A stretch of DNA of 64,000 nucleotides from Heliocidaris tuberculata (Eukaryota > Echinodermata > Echinoidea > Camarodonta > Echinometridae): positions 27,089,793-27,153,792 of the forward strand of contig CM046837.1 of NCBI GenBank assembly GCA_025618425.1, read 5' to 3'. Below are positions 24,240 through 35,237 of this stretch, one piece after another. Both the position numbers and the translations under genes were made by a program. Numbering within the stretch: the first letter of the stretch is position 1; the number at the start of each line of letters is the position of its first letter. The notes beneath the pieces were generated by a model, which was not told the origin of the DNA, searched no databases, and saw nothing but the letters and a program-made list of their open reading frames with translations.

Positions 24240-24790
24240 TAACTCCAGGGAGCTCGAACGCGTAGCGTTCGAGCTCCAGGTACAAATAACCGACGTCTGC
24301 ATCGCCATGAGTTTGGTTAAATTCATTTGTTAGTTTTTGAAGGTAAGATGAAAATTTGTACTTACATGTCAGGATAATTACTTTAGATATGCAGTAGGCT
24401 TTCAGATTTCACGATTTGACGATCATTTCGATGAAAAAAAGATAAATTTCCTCTCCGAGCCGATCTTGTATCGTCGATGCAAATGTATTCACGGTGCGCA
24501 TGCAATTCAGCGCATGCGCATTGCGAATGCGAGTCATTTGCATCGACGATACAACACGGGGAAAGATCGGCTCGGAGAGGAAATTTATCTTTTTTTCATC
24601 GAAATGATCGTCAAATCGTGAAATCTGAAAGCCTACTGCATATCTAAAGTAATTATCCTGACATGTAAGTACAAATTTTCATCTTACCTTCAAAAACTAA
24701 CAAATGAATTTAACCAAACTCATGGCGATGCAGACGTCGGTTATTTGTACCTGGAGCTCGAACGCTACGCGTTCGAGCTCCCTGGAGTTA
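24240..24790. mobile_element. 551-bp foldback with nested terminal hairpins
   Basis: TAACTCCAGGGAGCTCGAAC begins the left arm and its complement ends the right. Arms of about 245 bp are almost perfect, with a ~50-bp centre (about 24490-24540). Each arm starts with its own hairpin, GAGCTCGAACGC-GTA-GCGTTCGAGCTC (left copy 24250-24276). It sits inside a TACG array, so the target duplication cannot be fixed. Confidence 0.92.
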
Positions 24791-24891
24791 CGTACGTACG
24801 TGTTATTATTAAGTACGTACGTAATAATTATTACGTACGTAGTATTTTTTTTTTTTACGTTGTCAATTTGGCCCTTCCTTACAGGGCTTCG

Positions 24892-25100
24892 TAATATTGA
24901 CTATTGTCTGTATTGTCTGTATTGAGCTGAGTTAAATTGCAGGGGAGGTTATCGAAATACATAAGATCTTAAGTTATACCAATATTTCAATAGCGGTAAG
25001 TTGTTCATTTGTTTTGCATATGCTGTGGGTGTTATACTGTGTAGTTGTGCCTGGATATGGATTTAGGTTGGAAAATTTGGTGAAGTCGACGAGTCGCAAC
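24892..25100. other. Spacer between elements
   Basis: Short unique segment with TGTCTGTATTG repeats near 24905; no gene. Confidence 0.45.
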
Positions 25101-25144
25101 AAAGCCTTCGACTGTCAAAGCGGAGCGCATAAGCAGGATAAGTG

Positions 25145-25635
25145 TGACTAGTGAGTGGGGCTGGACCACTCACGGGACCATCACTATGGCATGGGGCTGT
25201 GTCAATTTTGGCCTGTCACGACCTCTAAGTTGAAGAGGTAAAAACATCAATATAATCGGCAAAATTTTGAGAAAATACTTCCTTCTACATTTTAAAATGA
25301 TAGCTGGCAAAATTTTGAGAAAACACTTCCTTCTACATTTTAAAATGATAGAATATCTAATTTCATGCCAGATTCCTGACCTTAGATAACTTAGATAGGA
25401 TCTTTATCATCTTGATCAAGTGAAATTTTCAGGCTGTTTTTGGTCATGTTGGTCGGTGATCTTGTTCCTCTCCTGCACACATATGGGCAAGTTATCACAC
25501 ACTTGCCTATGGGAGGCAATTGCTCACGGTATGAAGGTACGACAGAGTGCGAGGTTATCTCCAATAACCTCACATAAACTTGAGTGGGGCTGGACTAGCT
25601 AGAGTCTATAGATCGAGCTCTGTGGCTTATCAATC
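25145..25635 (+). repeat. Dispersed repeat family A, forward copy
   Basis: Markers in order: CACTCACGGGACCATCACTA, GTCACGACCTCTAAGTTGAA, AAAATTTTGAGAAAATAC, GATCAAGTGAAATTTTCAGG, CCTATGGGAGGCAATTGCTC, then CGAGCTCTGTGGCTTATCAA. Other copies lie at 29100-29245 plus 31030-31300 (forward), 32530-32890 (inverted) and 60120-60610 (forward, partly doubled). Coding function is unlikely because the frames differ between copies. Confidence 0.85.
25257..25352. repeat. 48-bp tandem duplication inside family A
   Basis: GGCAAAATTTTGAGAAAA...TTTTAAAATGATAG occurs twice, offset 48 bp. Other copies of family A have it once. Confidence 0.9.
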
Positions 25636-25828
25636 TGGGGCCTGTTTCTCGAAACCAACGACAAGACGGTCATAACTTTATCCGCCAACTACGGAGATGT
25701 CCATGATCTTCCTAAACTGTTTCACGAAGAGCTAACTAGCTAGACATCTCGTGATATCGATACTATCGGCGAGAATAGGAGCCGACACGTAGCCTTGGTT
25801 GCAATTACACTATATCGGGCAATTCCAG

Positions 25829-26618
25829 CGTGACAGACGGGACATCCAACCCTCACTTTTTTATGTTTTTACTTGATATTTTATATTTCATTCAAAAGTG
25901 ATGCTTATTTTGATGTATAGATGTGATCTATAGGGTTTGGTCAACAAAATGGGGGGAAATTTTTTTTTCAAGCCCCGCCCACAAATTGTGGGCTGGGCTT
26001 CAAGTTCAGCGTGACAGACGGGACATGAATTTACCAAGCCATTTTTGCTTTGATACTTTTCGACTAAGCTCTCCTCACTGGAAAATCTTGAAACAAAATA
26101 TGTGTATTCATGTTATTACTTATTGGTACCTTTATGAAACCTGCTAGTATACATTTGAAATTTCATCTTGCTTTTGGGGAAAATGCCAAAAAGTGAGCGT
26201 GACAGACGGGACAATAAAAACGTGACAGACGGGACACATTGAGATTGTACACAAAATACAATTTTTAAAGACAACCAAATTTCCAGCACTAAATACCTTC
26301 TTCTCATGTTCTAAAGGGGTTAAAGGGTCATCTTTAATATCATGAAACATAATAGTAAAAGGATTTTAATTTTCATCCATCGGAAAATTTTCATGTAGTC
26401 CCATCCATATATATTTTTGCAGTACATGCAAAACGTGACAGACGGGACATTACTTTATGATTGATAATTATCTTCATAATTTTGAATTCCGCCAAGTTAG
26501 CAGCAGAAATGAATTTCCCCCCCTACCAAAGAACAAGACTACAAAATTTTATTCCAAAACAATGATCCAATTTATTGTAAATGCAAAAAGTACCTTAAAA
26601 AACGTGACAGACGGGACA
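25829..26618 (+). repeat. Six exact copies of CGTGACAGACGGGACA
   Basis: Copies at 25829-25844, 26010-26025, 26198-26213, 26221-26236, 26434-26449 and 26603-26618, all on the plus strand. Start-to-start spacing is 181, 188, 23, 213 and 169 bp. The 16 bases do not vary, while the sequence between the copies is unrelated. The reading phase differs between copies and stops intervene, so this is not a peptide repeat. Confidence 0.95.
25968..26000. repeat. Short hairpin (AAGCCC...GGGCTT)
   Basis: AAGCCCCGCCCACAAATTG against TGTGGGCTGGGCTT, a 12-13-bp interrupted stem just before the second 16-mer copy. Confidence 0.7.
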
Positions 26619-26649
26619 AAAATCCATTTGACCTTTGACCTCCTTTAAA

Positions 26650-28230
26650 TCAGAAGAATATTAATTTTTTAAAAACTTTTTGTATATAGACATAAAATTT
26701 CCCTTATTCATAACCGGATTTGATTAAATTTGTTATGATAGCAGATGAAATCTCTAAAAATGACTCAAAATGTAATTAACCATATTTTACCACAAAAATG
26801 TGTAATTTCATTTATGGGTTAAAAAATGGCTATTTTTGGTCAAAATATTTTTAAAAATTAAAAAATTGAATGTGGTTCCATACAGTTCGAATAATGCTTA
26901 TTCAACTGACATAGAAGGAAAATGTTCAAATTACACTTTGTTTTTTCACCAAAAGTTGACATTTTCATGGAATCACCCTATTATTAAAAGCTAAATTTAA
27001 CTCAACTGCAAATATTTGAATGAATTAGGAAATAAAAGAAAATAGAAAATGTAGAAGGGTATAATAGATGCCAAATAATTTTTAAATTATTTAAATTACA
27101 TGATGGATTCGCTTGTAAAATGAAAAATATGAGTAATTTATTTCATGATCGGTGAGCCAGTTTTACGTTGGATAGGTACCCCCCGGATGTCGTGATTTGA
27201 TAGTTTATAAAAATAAACCCATATATTTTCATTGTAATAATAATATGCTATGAACGTTTTACATAATGTTTTGGGGCTTGAGTATGATATGGAAATTACA
27301 AAAATATTCATATCAGTCTATTTCAAAGTATTCATTTTAAAAATTGTTGATATAATCTATGTTTACACTGATATGGGTCTGAAAACCAGGGAATATGCCG
27401 TTGACTATGGCTGGCCTACCGTGTCATATCACAGTTCCCTCGTCGGATTTTAGTTCTCCAAAGAAATCTTTATAGAAATCATTTACGAAGATGGCCCAAT
27501 TATTTGTTTTCACACAAAAAGCACTCTTGTAATTATTATATAAGACGTAACATGTAATTTTCAAGTTTATAATGGTAGCACGTCATTTTTCATGCTAACT
27601 GATTAGATATGAAGGACCCATATCGTAAAATAGCTTTGCAATCAGAAGTTAAGAGACTTACTAAATTCATTTTGACACAAAACATACCTAGCAACAGTTA
27701 TGAATTTATATTTTTTCTAGATTATAATACTTCCCAAGTTCCCATTGCTTATCAGTAAGGCTTGTATTTTTTTCTTGCCCAATGTTTATTTGTCAATAGT
27801 TTTTTGTTTCCCCCCCCCCCCCCCCCCCAGTTTCCAATGATGGGATTAATTTGACAAGTTTGGTTTAACTTTTTTTTTCTTCAAATCCCCCCACATTTTG
27901 ATACAGGCCTATCTCCTGTCAGTCTATTATTGTTATCGTTTTTATTATGGTTTTCTTTTTCATTTGAAAAAAAGTTCCTTTCATATTTAAATGACCTTAA
28001 TTAGATTTTGTTTGTTTTTTCTTGATTTTTATCCATTAGAATGTGGAAAGAGTGTTGATTCACTAGAGTTAAGTGGAGACAAGCTTTGAACAAAAACACT
28101 ATGTATTTTATATAATTTTCATAATATAAACATGGATAAATTCCAGATAAAATGAATGCGTAGAAAGAGTTGCATAGAAGTATGTAATGTCACTTTTTGC
28201 CTACCATAATCTACCCAATAAATAACATGT
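26650..28230. other. AT-rich interior
   Basis: No open frame with recognisable homology. A C-run is at 27811-27830. Ordinary transposon filler or captured intergenic DNA. Confidence 0.5.
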
Positions 28231-28411
28231 GATGGCGCTGTACGTCGAATAAAAAAGATATGACAGGGTTGGAGGCGTCATAAGTCCTTAGTCAAGAAGT
28301 TGCCATGCATCTTGGTAAAGACGGCTTCGTGAAACACGTAGCGGACAACTAGAGAACTAGCGCTGACTTAGTTAAGAACTTAGACATATGACGGTTTCGA
28401 GAAACAGGCCC

Positions 28412-28973
28412 CTGGTACTGGCCACAGAGCTATACAGCCCATGCCTATACTGTGTGTGGAGGAGGATATCAACCAAAAAAATCTAGATCTAAATATCACC
28501 ATTTCCCACATACTGTGAGCCATGCAAACCACCCTCGGAGTTTGCTAAAGGGGTTACCTTCCAGGAGCAACTAAGATTGTAAAAATTGAATGAATAAAAA
28601 AGAAAAAAAAGCCACAAAATCGGCAGGTGTGATCGGGTTTTTTTTACCTTGCACTTGTAACTTGTATATATGGGACTACACATGCAAGATAAAGATTGGT
28701 GTAGTCCCATATATACAAGTTACATATGAAAGGTAAAAAAAACCCGATCACACCTGCCGATTTTGTGGCTTTTTTTCTTTTTTATTCATTCAATTTTTAC
28801 AATCTTAGTTGATCCTGGAAGGTAACCCCTTTAGCAAACTCCGAGGGTGGTTTGCATGGCTCACAGTACATTATGTGGGAAATGGTGATATATTTAGATC
28901 TAGATTTTTTGGTTGATATCCTCCTCCACACACAGTATAGGCATGGGCTGTATAGCTCTGTGGCCAGTACCAG
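28412..28973. mobile_element. 562-bp foldback, near-perfect arms
   Basis: CTGGTACTGGCCACAGAGC at the left and its complement at the right bound arms of about 265 bp with only a few differences. The centre of about 17 bp (ATGCAAGATAAAGATTG) lies near 28690. The empty target can be read from the inverted copy at 25610-25645: it joins ...CAGGCCCC directly to AGATTGATAAG. The insertion therefore left no obvious duplication. Confidence 0.93.
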
Positions 28974-29254
28974 ATTGATAAGCCACAGAGCTCGTATAGC
29001 TAGGGCTGGACTGGCCCTGGACTAAGTTAGACCGAGCGAGCACGGGCTCTTGTGAATAGTTAGAGGGATTTCGAATGTTTCAATGTGAACGCCGTCCTAG
29101 ATCCTCCCACTCACGGGACCATCACTATATGGGGCTGTGTCAATTTCAGCCTGTCACGACCTCTACTAAGTTGAAGAGGTAAAAACACCAATATAATCGG
29201 CAAAATTTCGAGAAAATACTACCTTCTACATTTTAGAATGATAGAATATCTAAT

Positions 29255-31029
29255 AGGCCTGGGACGTAATTCGAGCAAGCAGTTATTCAAATAGTTTGAA
29301 TATTTCTAATACCTGGTTTCAAAATTTATCGTACAATAAGCACATATTGTAGTTGTGCAGAGCGTGACAGTACCCCTGCGATCAATATGCCACCCCACGT
29401 TCTACTTTTTATACTGCAGATTTTTGTAACAATAATTTTAGACCTTTAGAAATTTAGAAATCTTATAAACATAATGTGAATTTATTCTTAATTGTTGAGA
29501 ATGACACTAAGATGAATTTTCATCGCTCTGGAAAATGCCCAAGAAATGTCGGCAAACGAAAAGTATAGCGTTGAATTCAACTTCCGGTTGACGGCAGCGA
29601 TGCTCACTCTAGTCAAAGTTACTTCCAAACACAAGATGAAGTGGGATCAAAATGATTATCAAAAGAACGAAATACATGTAAATATCAAACAGACAATTAC
29701 TAGACAGGATTACCGTACAGTAAGGTGATGTACCTTACTACGTTTAGCAATAAATTTAGGGGAGTAGAAAATTACAAAGATATTAAATTCGAAGTTAATT
29801 TCATTTTAAACGTCAAACAAAAAAATCAAGTAACGACACGCATGTGAAAACTCATGGGGGAAAAAAGCCACAAACTTCTAGACAAATTATAGGATCACAA
29901 GGACTCCCAAAACAACAAATAATATCACAGAGGAGACAGTTACGACACAAGTTTACTGTAAGGTGATGGTATTTTCTATTTTTAAATAATTCTGTAAGCG
30001 TCAATAAAACTGGAATGAAATAATGTTTGAAAGTTTAAAATAACTCTTACTTTATCGTACACCTCGAAAGAAACATTCAAGCCACAATGCGCATGCGCTA
30101 ACACAAGGAAAGCTGAATCGAAGCCACAACACAAAATACATGACGAAATAGGATCACAAAGACTATCAACTTGACAACAACAAAATATCACATGGAGAGT
30201 TACGACACAAGTTTACCGCAAAGTGATAATATTTCATATTTTTAAACAATTCTGTAAGCGATAAGAAAATTGCAGTGAAATGATATTCAAAAATTAATAT
30301 TAATTTCTCAAGTTTATCGTACACCGTGAAGGAAACATTCAACATGATTCAAGCCACATTGCGCATGTGCCAACTCAAGCAAAGCAGCTAGCTAGCTAGG
30401 CATAAAGTACAAGACGAAATACGATCACAACGACCATCAAAACAAAAAAAAAAACCCAAATTAAATCACACGATTACTGTAAAGAGATGATTTTTAATTT
30501 TCTAAAACAATGCTGTTAGTATCCAGAAAATACCAACGATGTTTCATATTTGAAGAATTACAGTCATCTTACTCCATTTATAAATCGGAGCTGAACTAGC
30601 TAGCCACAATACACAGGCACAGAGCTCTGCACATAGCGAGCTAGGCCACTGTGTATATCGTATACGTACCGGGTGACTATAAACCGATCGTGGCCGACCA
30701 GCTAGTGTGTTTCATTGTCGAAGTGACGCCATAACTCTTTTACTTTCGTGTTTTTTAAACTTTTCATAGCACATTTTGGACCTCTGTAATATCATTTTAG
30801 CAAATAAAATATCTCTTTACGCCTTTTATGTGCTTATTGTCTGTTATATGCAGTATATCCTCATGTTATAAAGATCATTTTTGTCATGATGTTTTAGGTA
30901 TTCGAATGTCCAAGTCACTATTCGTTATTGGACGTATATTATTCGAATAGTGAGAAAAGTGGTATTCGATTACTGATCGGCGGTTACCTATTCGAATAAT
31001 TCAAATATTCGAATATTATTCCCAGGCTT
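29255..31029. mobile_element. hAT-like element inserted in a family A copy
   Basis: AATATCTAAT stands at 29245-29254 and at 31030-31039, and joining these restores the uninterrupted family A text GAATATCTAATTTCATGCC. Ends are AGGCCTGGGACG and (complement) AAGCCTGGGAATAA. Both ends lead into ATTCGAAT-rich sequence, which is familiar from hAT non-autonomous elements. A TSD of 8-10 bp fits hAT. No transposase. Confidence 0.83.
29690..30560. repeat. Diverged ~255-260-bp tandem units (about 3.5 copies)
   Basis: Landmarks recur in order: GTTTACTGTAAGGTGATG, TTCTGTAAGCG, TTTATCGTACACC, GAAACATTCAAGCCACA, TGCGCATG, GACGAAATAGGATCACAA. Units start near 29700, 29945, 30207 and 30470. Confidence 0.8.
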
Positions 31030-31472
31030 AATATCTAATTTCATGCCAGATCCATCAATAGGATCTTTATCATCTTGATCAAGTGAAAATTTCAGGCTGT
31101 TTTTGGTCGATGATCTTGCTCCTCTCCTGCACACATACAACTGTATGTGCAAGATATCACACACTTGCCTATGGGAGGCAATTGCTCACGGTATGAAGGT
31201 ACAGAGTGCGAGGTTATTTCCAATAACCTCGCATAAGTGTGAGTGAGATCCTCCCAGATACAATGGACTCCCTTTGTGTTAACTGCATACAAAATAGGTG
31301 AAGCGAGGTTCACGTTTTGTTTAGAGAAGATGGCAATACCATGTTGGACGTGTTCTCGATCTGACTAGTGCCTTAGTAGTACTAGTGCCAGTGGACGAGG
31401 GAGAAGCCACTCGTGTGTCTGAACCACTCAGCATGCTCAGCCCCACTTGAAACTCTGCAGCTCCAACCTGCT

Positions 31473-32266
31473 TAGCCTGGAAGGCTCTTTGAAGAGTAAA
31501 AAAACAAAAAAAAAGCTGATGCTACTCTTCACAAAGCCTGGTGGCTGGTTTTTATCTCGCTCTGCAATATAGCAGCCATTTTAGAATATAGAGTCTACAG
31601 AACCTCCTGAAAATCACCTTTACCGTGAGCCAGCTTCTCTCATCTCCTCTTCACCATAGCTTTAGAATATTAAAACCTGTTTTTTAACCTAGAATTAAAA
31701 AATATTGGGAATAAAATGTGAAATTTTATTTTAATGGTTACCGGTAGGTTGAATGTTGTCCGAACGACGCCCCCAAAAAGCCTTCACTAGTGCACTGCGC
31801 TGGTAGACCCGGAAGTGTCTCGTAATGTCATCAACCTTCAGTCACTCACTCAATTTTTAGATCCACCATACGTAAGACAAGACCACTACGAGCGCTCGGG
31901 CCTCGCACGCATTTTGACCATGCGTCTTCAGCATGCATGCAGTAGCGGTCTTGTCTAACGTATGGTAGATCTGAAAATTGCGTGAGTGACTGTAGGTCGA
32001 TGACATTACGGGACACCTCCAGGTCTACAAGCGCAGTAAAGGCTTTTTTGGGGCGTCGTTCGGACAACATTCAACCTACCGGTAACCATTAAAATAAAAT
32101 TCTAGAGTAAAAATGGGGTTTTAATCTAAAGCTTTGGTGAAGAGGAGATGAGAGAAAGACTCTAAAATGGCTGCTAAATTGCAGAGCGAGATTAAAAAAC
32201 CAGGCCCTGTGAAGAGTAGCGTCAGCTTTTTTTTTTTTTTTACTCTTCAAAGAGCCTTCCAGGCTA
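31473..32266. mobile_element. 794-bp foldback with 8-bp target-site duplication
   Basis: AACCTGCT flanks it exactly at 31465-31472 and 32267-32274. It begins TAGCCTGGAAGGCTCTTTG and ends with the complement. Arms of nearly 390 bp include ACCGGTAGGTTGAATGTTG and CGAACGACGCCCC and meet near 31890. Frames inside are not genes. Superfamily is open; the 8-bp duplication points to hAT-like machinery. Confidence 0.93.
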
Positions 32267-32529
32267 AACCTGCTGTAATATATCCAGCCAAAATACCAGA
32301 TTAAAAGAGTGAAACTCAGAATATTACTTACCAGCAAGTTGTCTGTGAAAGTCCCTCTTATTTGGTGACCAGCTAAACCACTGATTCAGAGAATATAGAA
32401 TTTTAAGCATTAAATTTTGGGTTCATTCTATTTTTCTGCTGAGACCAATTGATCCTTCTTTACTGCTGCCCTCTCTTTGTGGAGAGAGGAAATCTGCATT
32501 TGTTTATTGTTGCTGGCAGCAGTACAGCA

Positions 32530-32890
32530 GTAGAAGGCACTCACACTTATGCGAGGTTGTTAGAGATAACCTCGCACTCGGTACCTTCATACTGTGAGCA
32601 ATTGCCTCCCATAGGCAAACTTGTGTGTGATATCTTGCCCATATGTGTGCAGGAGAGGAGCAAGATCACCGACCAAAAACAGCCTGAAAATTTCACTTGA
32701 TCAAGATAATAAAGATCCTACCGAAGGATCTGGCATGAAATTAGATATTCTATCATTCTAAAAATGTAGAAGGAAGCATTTTCTCAAAATTTTGCCGATT
32801 ATATTGATGTTTTTACCTCTTCAACTTAGAGGTCGTGACAAGCCAAAATTGACACAGCCCCATATAGTGATGGTCCCGTGAGTGAGTAGA
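32530..32890 (-). repeat. Dispersed repeat family A, inverted copy
   Basis: Carries CAATTGCCTCCCATAGGC, CCTGAAAATTTCACTTGATC and TAGTGATGGTCCCGTGAGTG, all reversed relative to 25145-25635. Confidence 0.85.
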
Positions 32891-33276
32891 GGGCAACCCT
32901 TATGTGTTTTCACCATGACCATATTGGTTTGGGAGGACAAGGTTATATTATAACCTTGTTCATTGGATAAGTGGGAGAAGTCAGTGTACAGGTGAGCCGT
33001 TCTTGCACAAAGTGCGGTATGCAGTCAACACAAAGCAGTCCATTGTAGCTGGGAGGATCTAGGACGCCATTCACGTTGAAACATTCAAAAATCCTCTATT
33101 ACATGTAGTAGCCGCAAGCCTCTGCCCGCAAGGCCAAGGGCTTCGGCTTCGTTACGGCCTTGTAAGTTGTACACAGTAACAGTAACACACGTTGTGTGTC
33201 CGGACAGGTTGGTTATCCGCACTTATAACTTACATCTACATGTACAAGCTCATTTTCCAACAATGTATGGTCATGG

Positions 33277-33535
33277 ATTGTATTACCGAACAGCATTTCA
33301 TTACCGAACGCGTACAGAAGCGCCTAGAATGGCTTTCATACGCGTATGACTATGCGTATGTTCTCCACACTATTGAAACAAAGAGCATGGTAGAAGATCA
33401 TAAAATGAGGCAAAAAAACATAAGTAAATCTTAGAAACAGCTCTCTGGTCACCCCCAGTCGTCACCACATTGGCCCCAAATCGGGGTAGGTCGTGTGTCT
33501 TTTTCCCATAGGGGGCACACGTTCGGTATTACAAT
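33277..33535. mobile_element. 259-bp MITE (ATTGTATTACCGAAC ends)
   Basis: The perfect 15-bp inverted ends are ATTGTATTACCGAAC and GTTCGGTATTACAAT. A second ATTACCGAACG lies just inside the left end. No coding capacity. Confidence 0.75.
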
Positions 33536-33790
33536 ACCCTTTTCAAGGGACTAAAACGCTGCGTCGTTGGGAAGGGGTTTGCTTGGAAGGGAACATCGTA
33601 TTAGATCTACGTTGTCTTTTTCAAATTTCACCAATTTCTTTTTCCGTAGGACTTTAAGCATTGTGTGAGTTTGACAGATATTCATTTGATATTCTCGAAA
33701 GCTGCCTAACTTTAAGCCGTGGCTTAACCCTCGCCTAACTTTAAAATTTGGCTGCTAACTTCAGACTTACCCATTCTAGGCGCTTCTGTA
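33313..33790. repeat. 20-bp perfect inverted repeat pair
   Basis: TACAGAAGCGCCTAGAATGG at 33313-33332 and its exact complement at 33771-33790. It partly overlaps the 259-bp MITE, so the two structures are not simply nested. Confidence 0.85.
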
Positions 33791-34366
33791 GCCTTGCTAT
33801 TCATGAAAGGGTTTTAAAGAGTTAAGCCTGTCCTAACTCCCCTAAGCAACGGCCTAAATTTAGACCACTCGGGGCAGTTTTAAAGGGATACTTTGATGGG
33901 CCTGCATGGGCGATTTCCGATGAGAGAGGAAAATATACTCGGAGCTTCGTGTCACTTTCGATACAAGGACTTCCATCACACGTGCTAAAACATGTGATTC
34001 ATATTGGATCACCTCTGAGATAGTTCGGTGAAGACTGGCTTGTGTTTTAAATTTGGCGCGATGGGAAAGTAATCAAACATATGGAAAAGTAATTACAGAG
34101 CCAGCTCTCTGGTAGAGCCTGGGGGGTAGTTACGTAATTGTGGCGACAACGCGTCGCGGCAGGGCAGTGCAGAAGCGATGGCTAGACTAATCAACCAGAA
34201 GTAAACCGTGTTTTGTATTTTGAAATATTCCAGCATTACACTAAACTTGTTTGGGTGAACGAGGTTACGACCAGTTACAAGACTAAGGGCCTGGGACTAG
34301 TTAAACCCGAAGTATTCGCCTAGCTCCAGTTCAGTCAACTTCGTGTTGTCCGATCATTTATGGCAT

Positions 34367-34574
34367 TAGTCCGACGGCCTCGCACAACGGCCGTGCTATG
34401 TGTACAAGTAAACGAGCCTTTTGCAAATTCTGCACGATTTCATTTCCCCGTGAGTTCTCATTAGACTGGCCCTTTAAGTGTGGCCTAACTTGTTTTGCGA
34501 TCAATTTTGAGGGAGGCGAAGTGGTGAAATCCACTGAATTTTTCGCTAACCACAAGCCCCACAGACCCATTTAT
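34367..34574 (+). CDS. Candidate first exon of an unrecognised transcript
   Basis: An open frame from ATG 34398 (60 codons, cysteine-rich start MCTSKRAFCKFC) ends at the strong 5' splice consensus ATG|GTAAGTAAG at 34575. The ATG is inferred; the frame stays open upstream to about 34340. Possible downstream exons are 35111-35149 (acceptor TGCTGCTGCCTAATAG, donor CTG|GTATGT) and one from 36600 (acceptor TTTTTTTTAATAG). Joining the first two would end the frame after a few codons, so a long non-coding RNA is equally possible. The flanks are the least repetitive of the window. I do not recognise the protein. Confidence 0.22.
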
Positions 34575-35237
34575 GGTAAGTAAGTTTCTTCATTTCAATG
34601 ATACACTTTCATATTATCCATTCAATTCCTCCATTTATCCATATACATGTACTGTACAGTACATGTATTATTGTTATTCCATGTTATATCAATTTTTACT
34701 GCGAATTTTGTCACCGCTGGATTTTTTTCAGTCCCACGAATGTAATTTGATTTCATGTATGGTTTTCCCTATCACAATGAATTTGGGCAAAATTAATTCC
34801 AATTCCAACCAAATCTCTTGTTTACTGTGTAGACTATTGGAAAATAAGACCTTGAATGGCTGACAATTTCACTGTTGTACTAATAAAAACAAAATATGAC
34901 AGTTAGACATTGATCTAGACCCATTCCACCATGTCCACGCTCCGAGATCATCGACATGGTAGTCTAATTATGACGTCTTACTCGGTCTTAATCGTGCGAG
35001 TTCTAGTTAATACTGTTACTGCTGTTTGATACGTTTACGTTAGATCTGAATGTAACTTAGAATTTTAGATCATACTGATGTGTTTTCCTCTGTGTGCTGC
35101 TGCCTAATAGATCAACTACTAAAGTGACAACTGGACAGAAATAACCTGGTATGTTTCAACCTTCCCTGAAGTTTTACATAACGGTCTTCACTAATGTTAG
35201 ACGGTCCTGAACTGTGGGGACTGAAAAGCATGAAACC

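Larger units (their letters stand above)
21361..24891. mobile_element. 3.5-kb TIR element with TACG arrays
   Basis: The left end CGAAGCCCCATAAAGGCC and right end GGCCCTTCCTTACAGGGCTTCG-like sequence are imperfect inverted repeats. Both continue inward into ACAACGT, twelve A's and TACTACGTACG. TA flanks both ends. The body holds TACG arrays, 180-bp repeats in both orientations, a G/C-tract palindrome and a 551-bp foldback. No transposase. Confidence 0.85.
25636..28411. mobile_element. 2.8-kb TIR element (GGGGCCTGTTTCTCGAAACC ends)
   Basis: The terminal 20 bp at the left and its complement at 28392-28411 match exactly. Inner blocks (CGTCATA, GTTTCACGAAG) match less well. Bases outside both ends are also inverted copies (CGAGCTCTGTGGCTTATCAA), so it lies inside a larger inverted repeat. 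There is no transposase. The interior is AT-rich and contains the six-copy 16-mer. Confidence 0.75.
29056..33102. mobile_element. 4.05-kb composite bounded by inverted repeats
   Basis: GAATGTTTCAATGTGAACG and GTCCTAGATCCTCCC at the left match the complement of the sequence at 33052-33102. The adjoining family A segments are also inverted with respect to each other. The composite holds a hAT-like element, family A copies and a foldback. Confidence 0.75.

Noticed and set aside
25829..26618. CRISPR-like array of spaced repeats
   Set aside because: Repeats are only 16 bp and spacing is irregular (7 to about 200 bp). The genome is eukaryotic and there are no cas genes.
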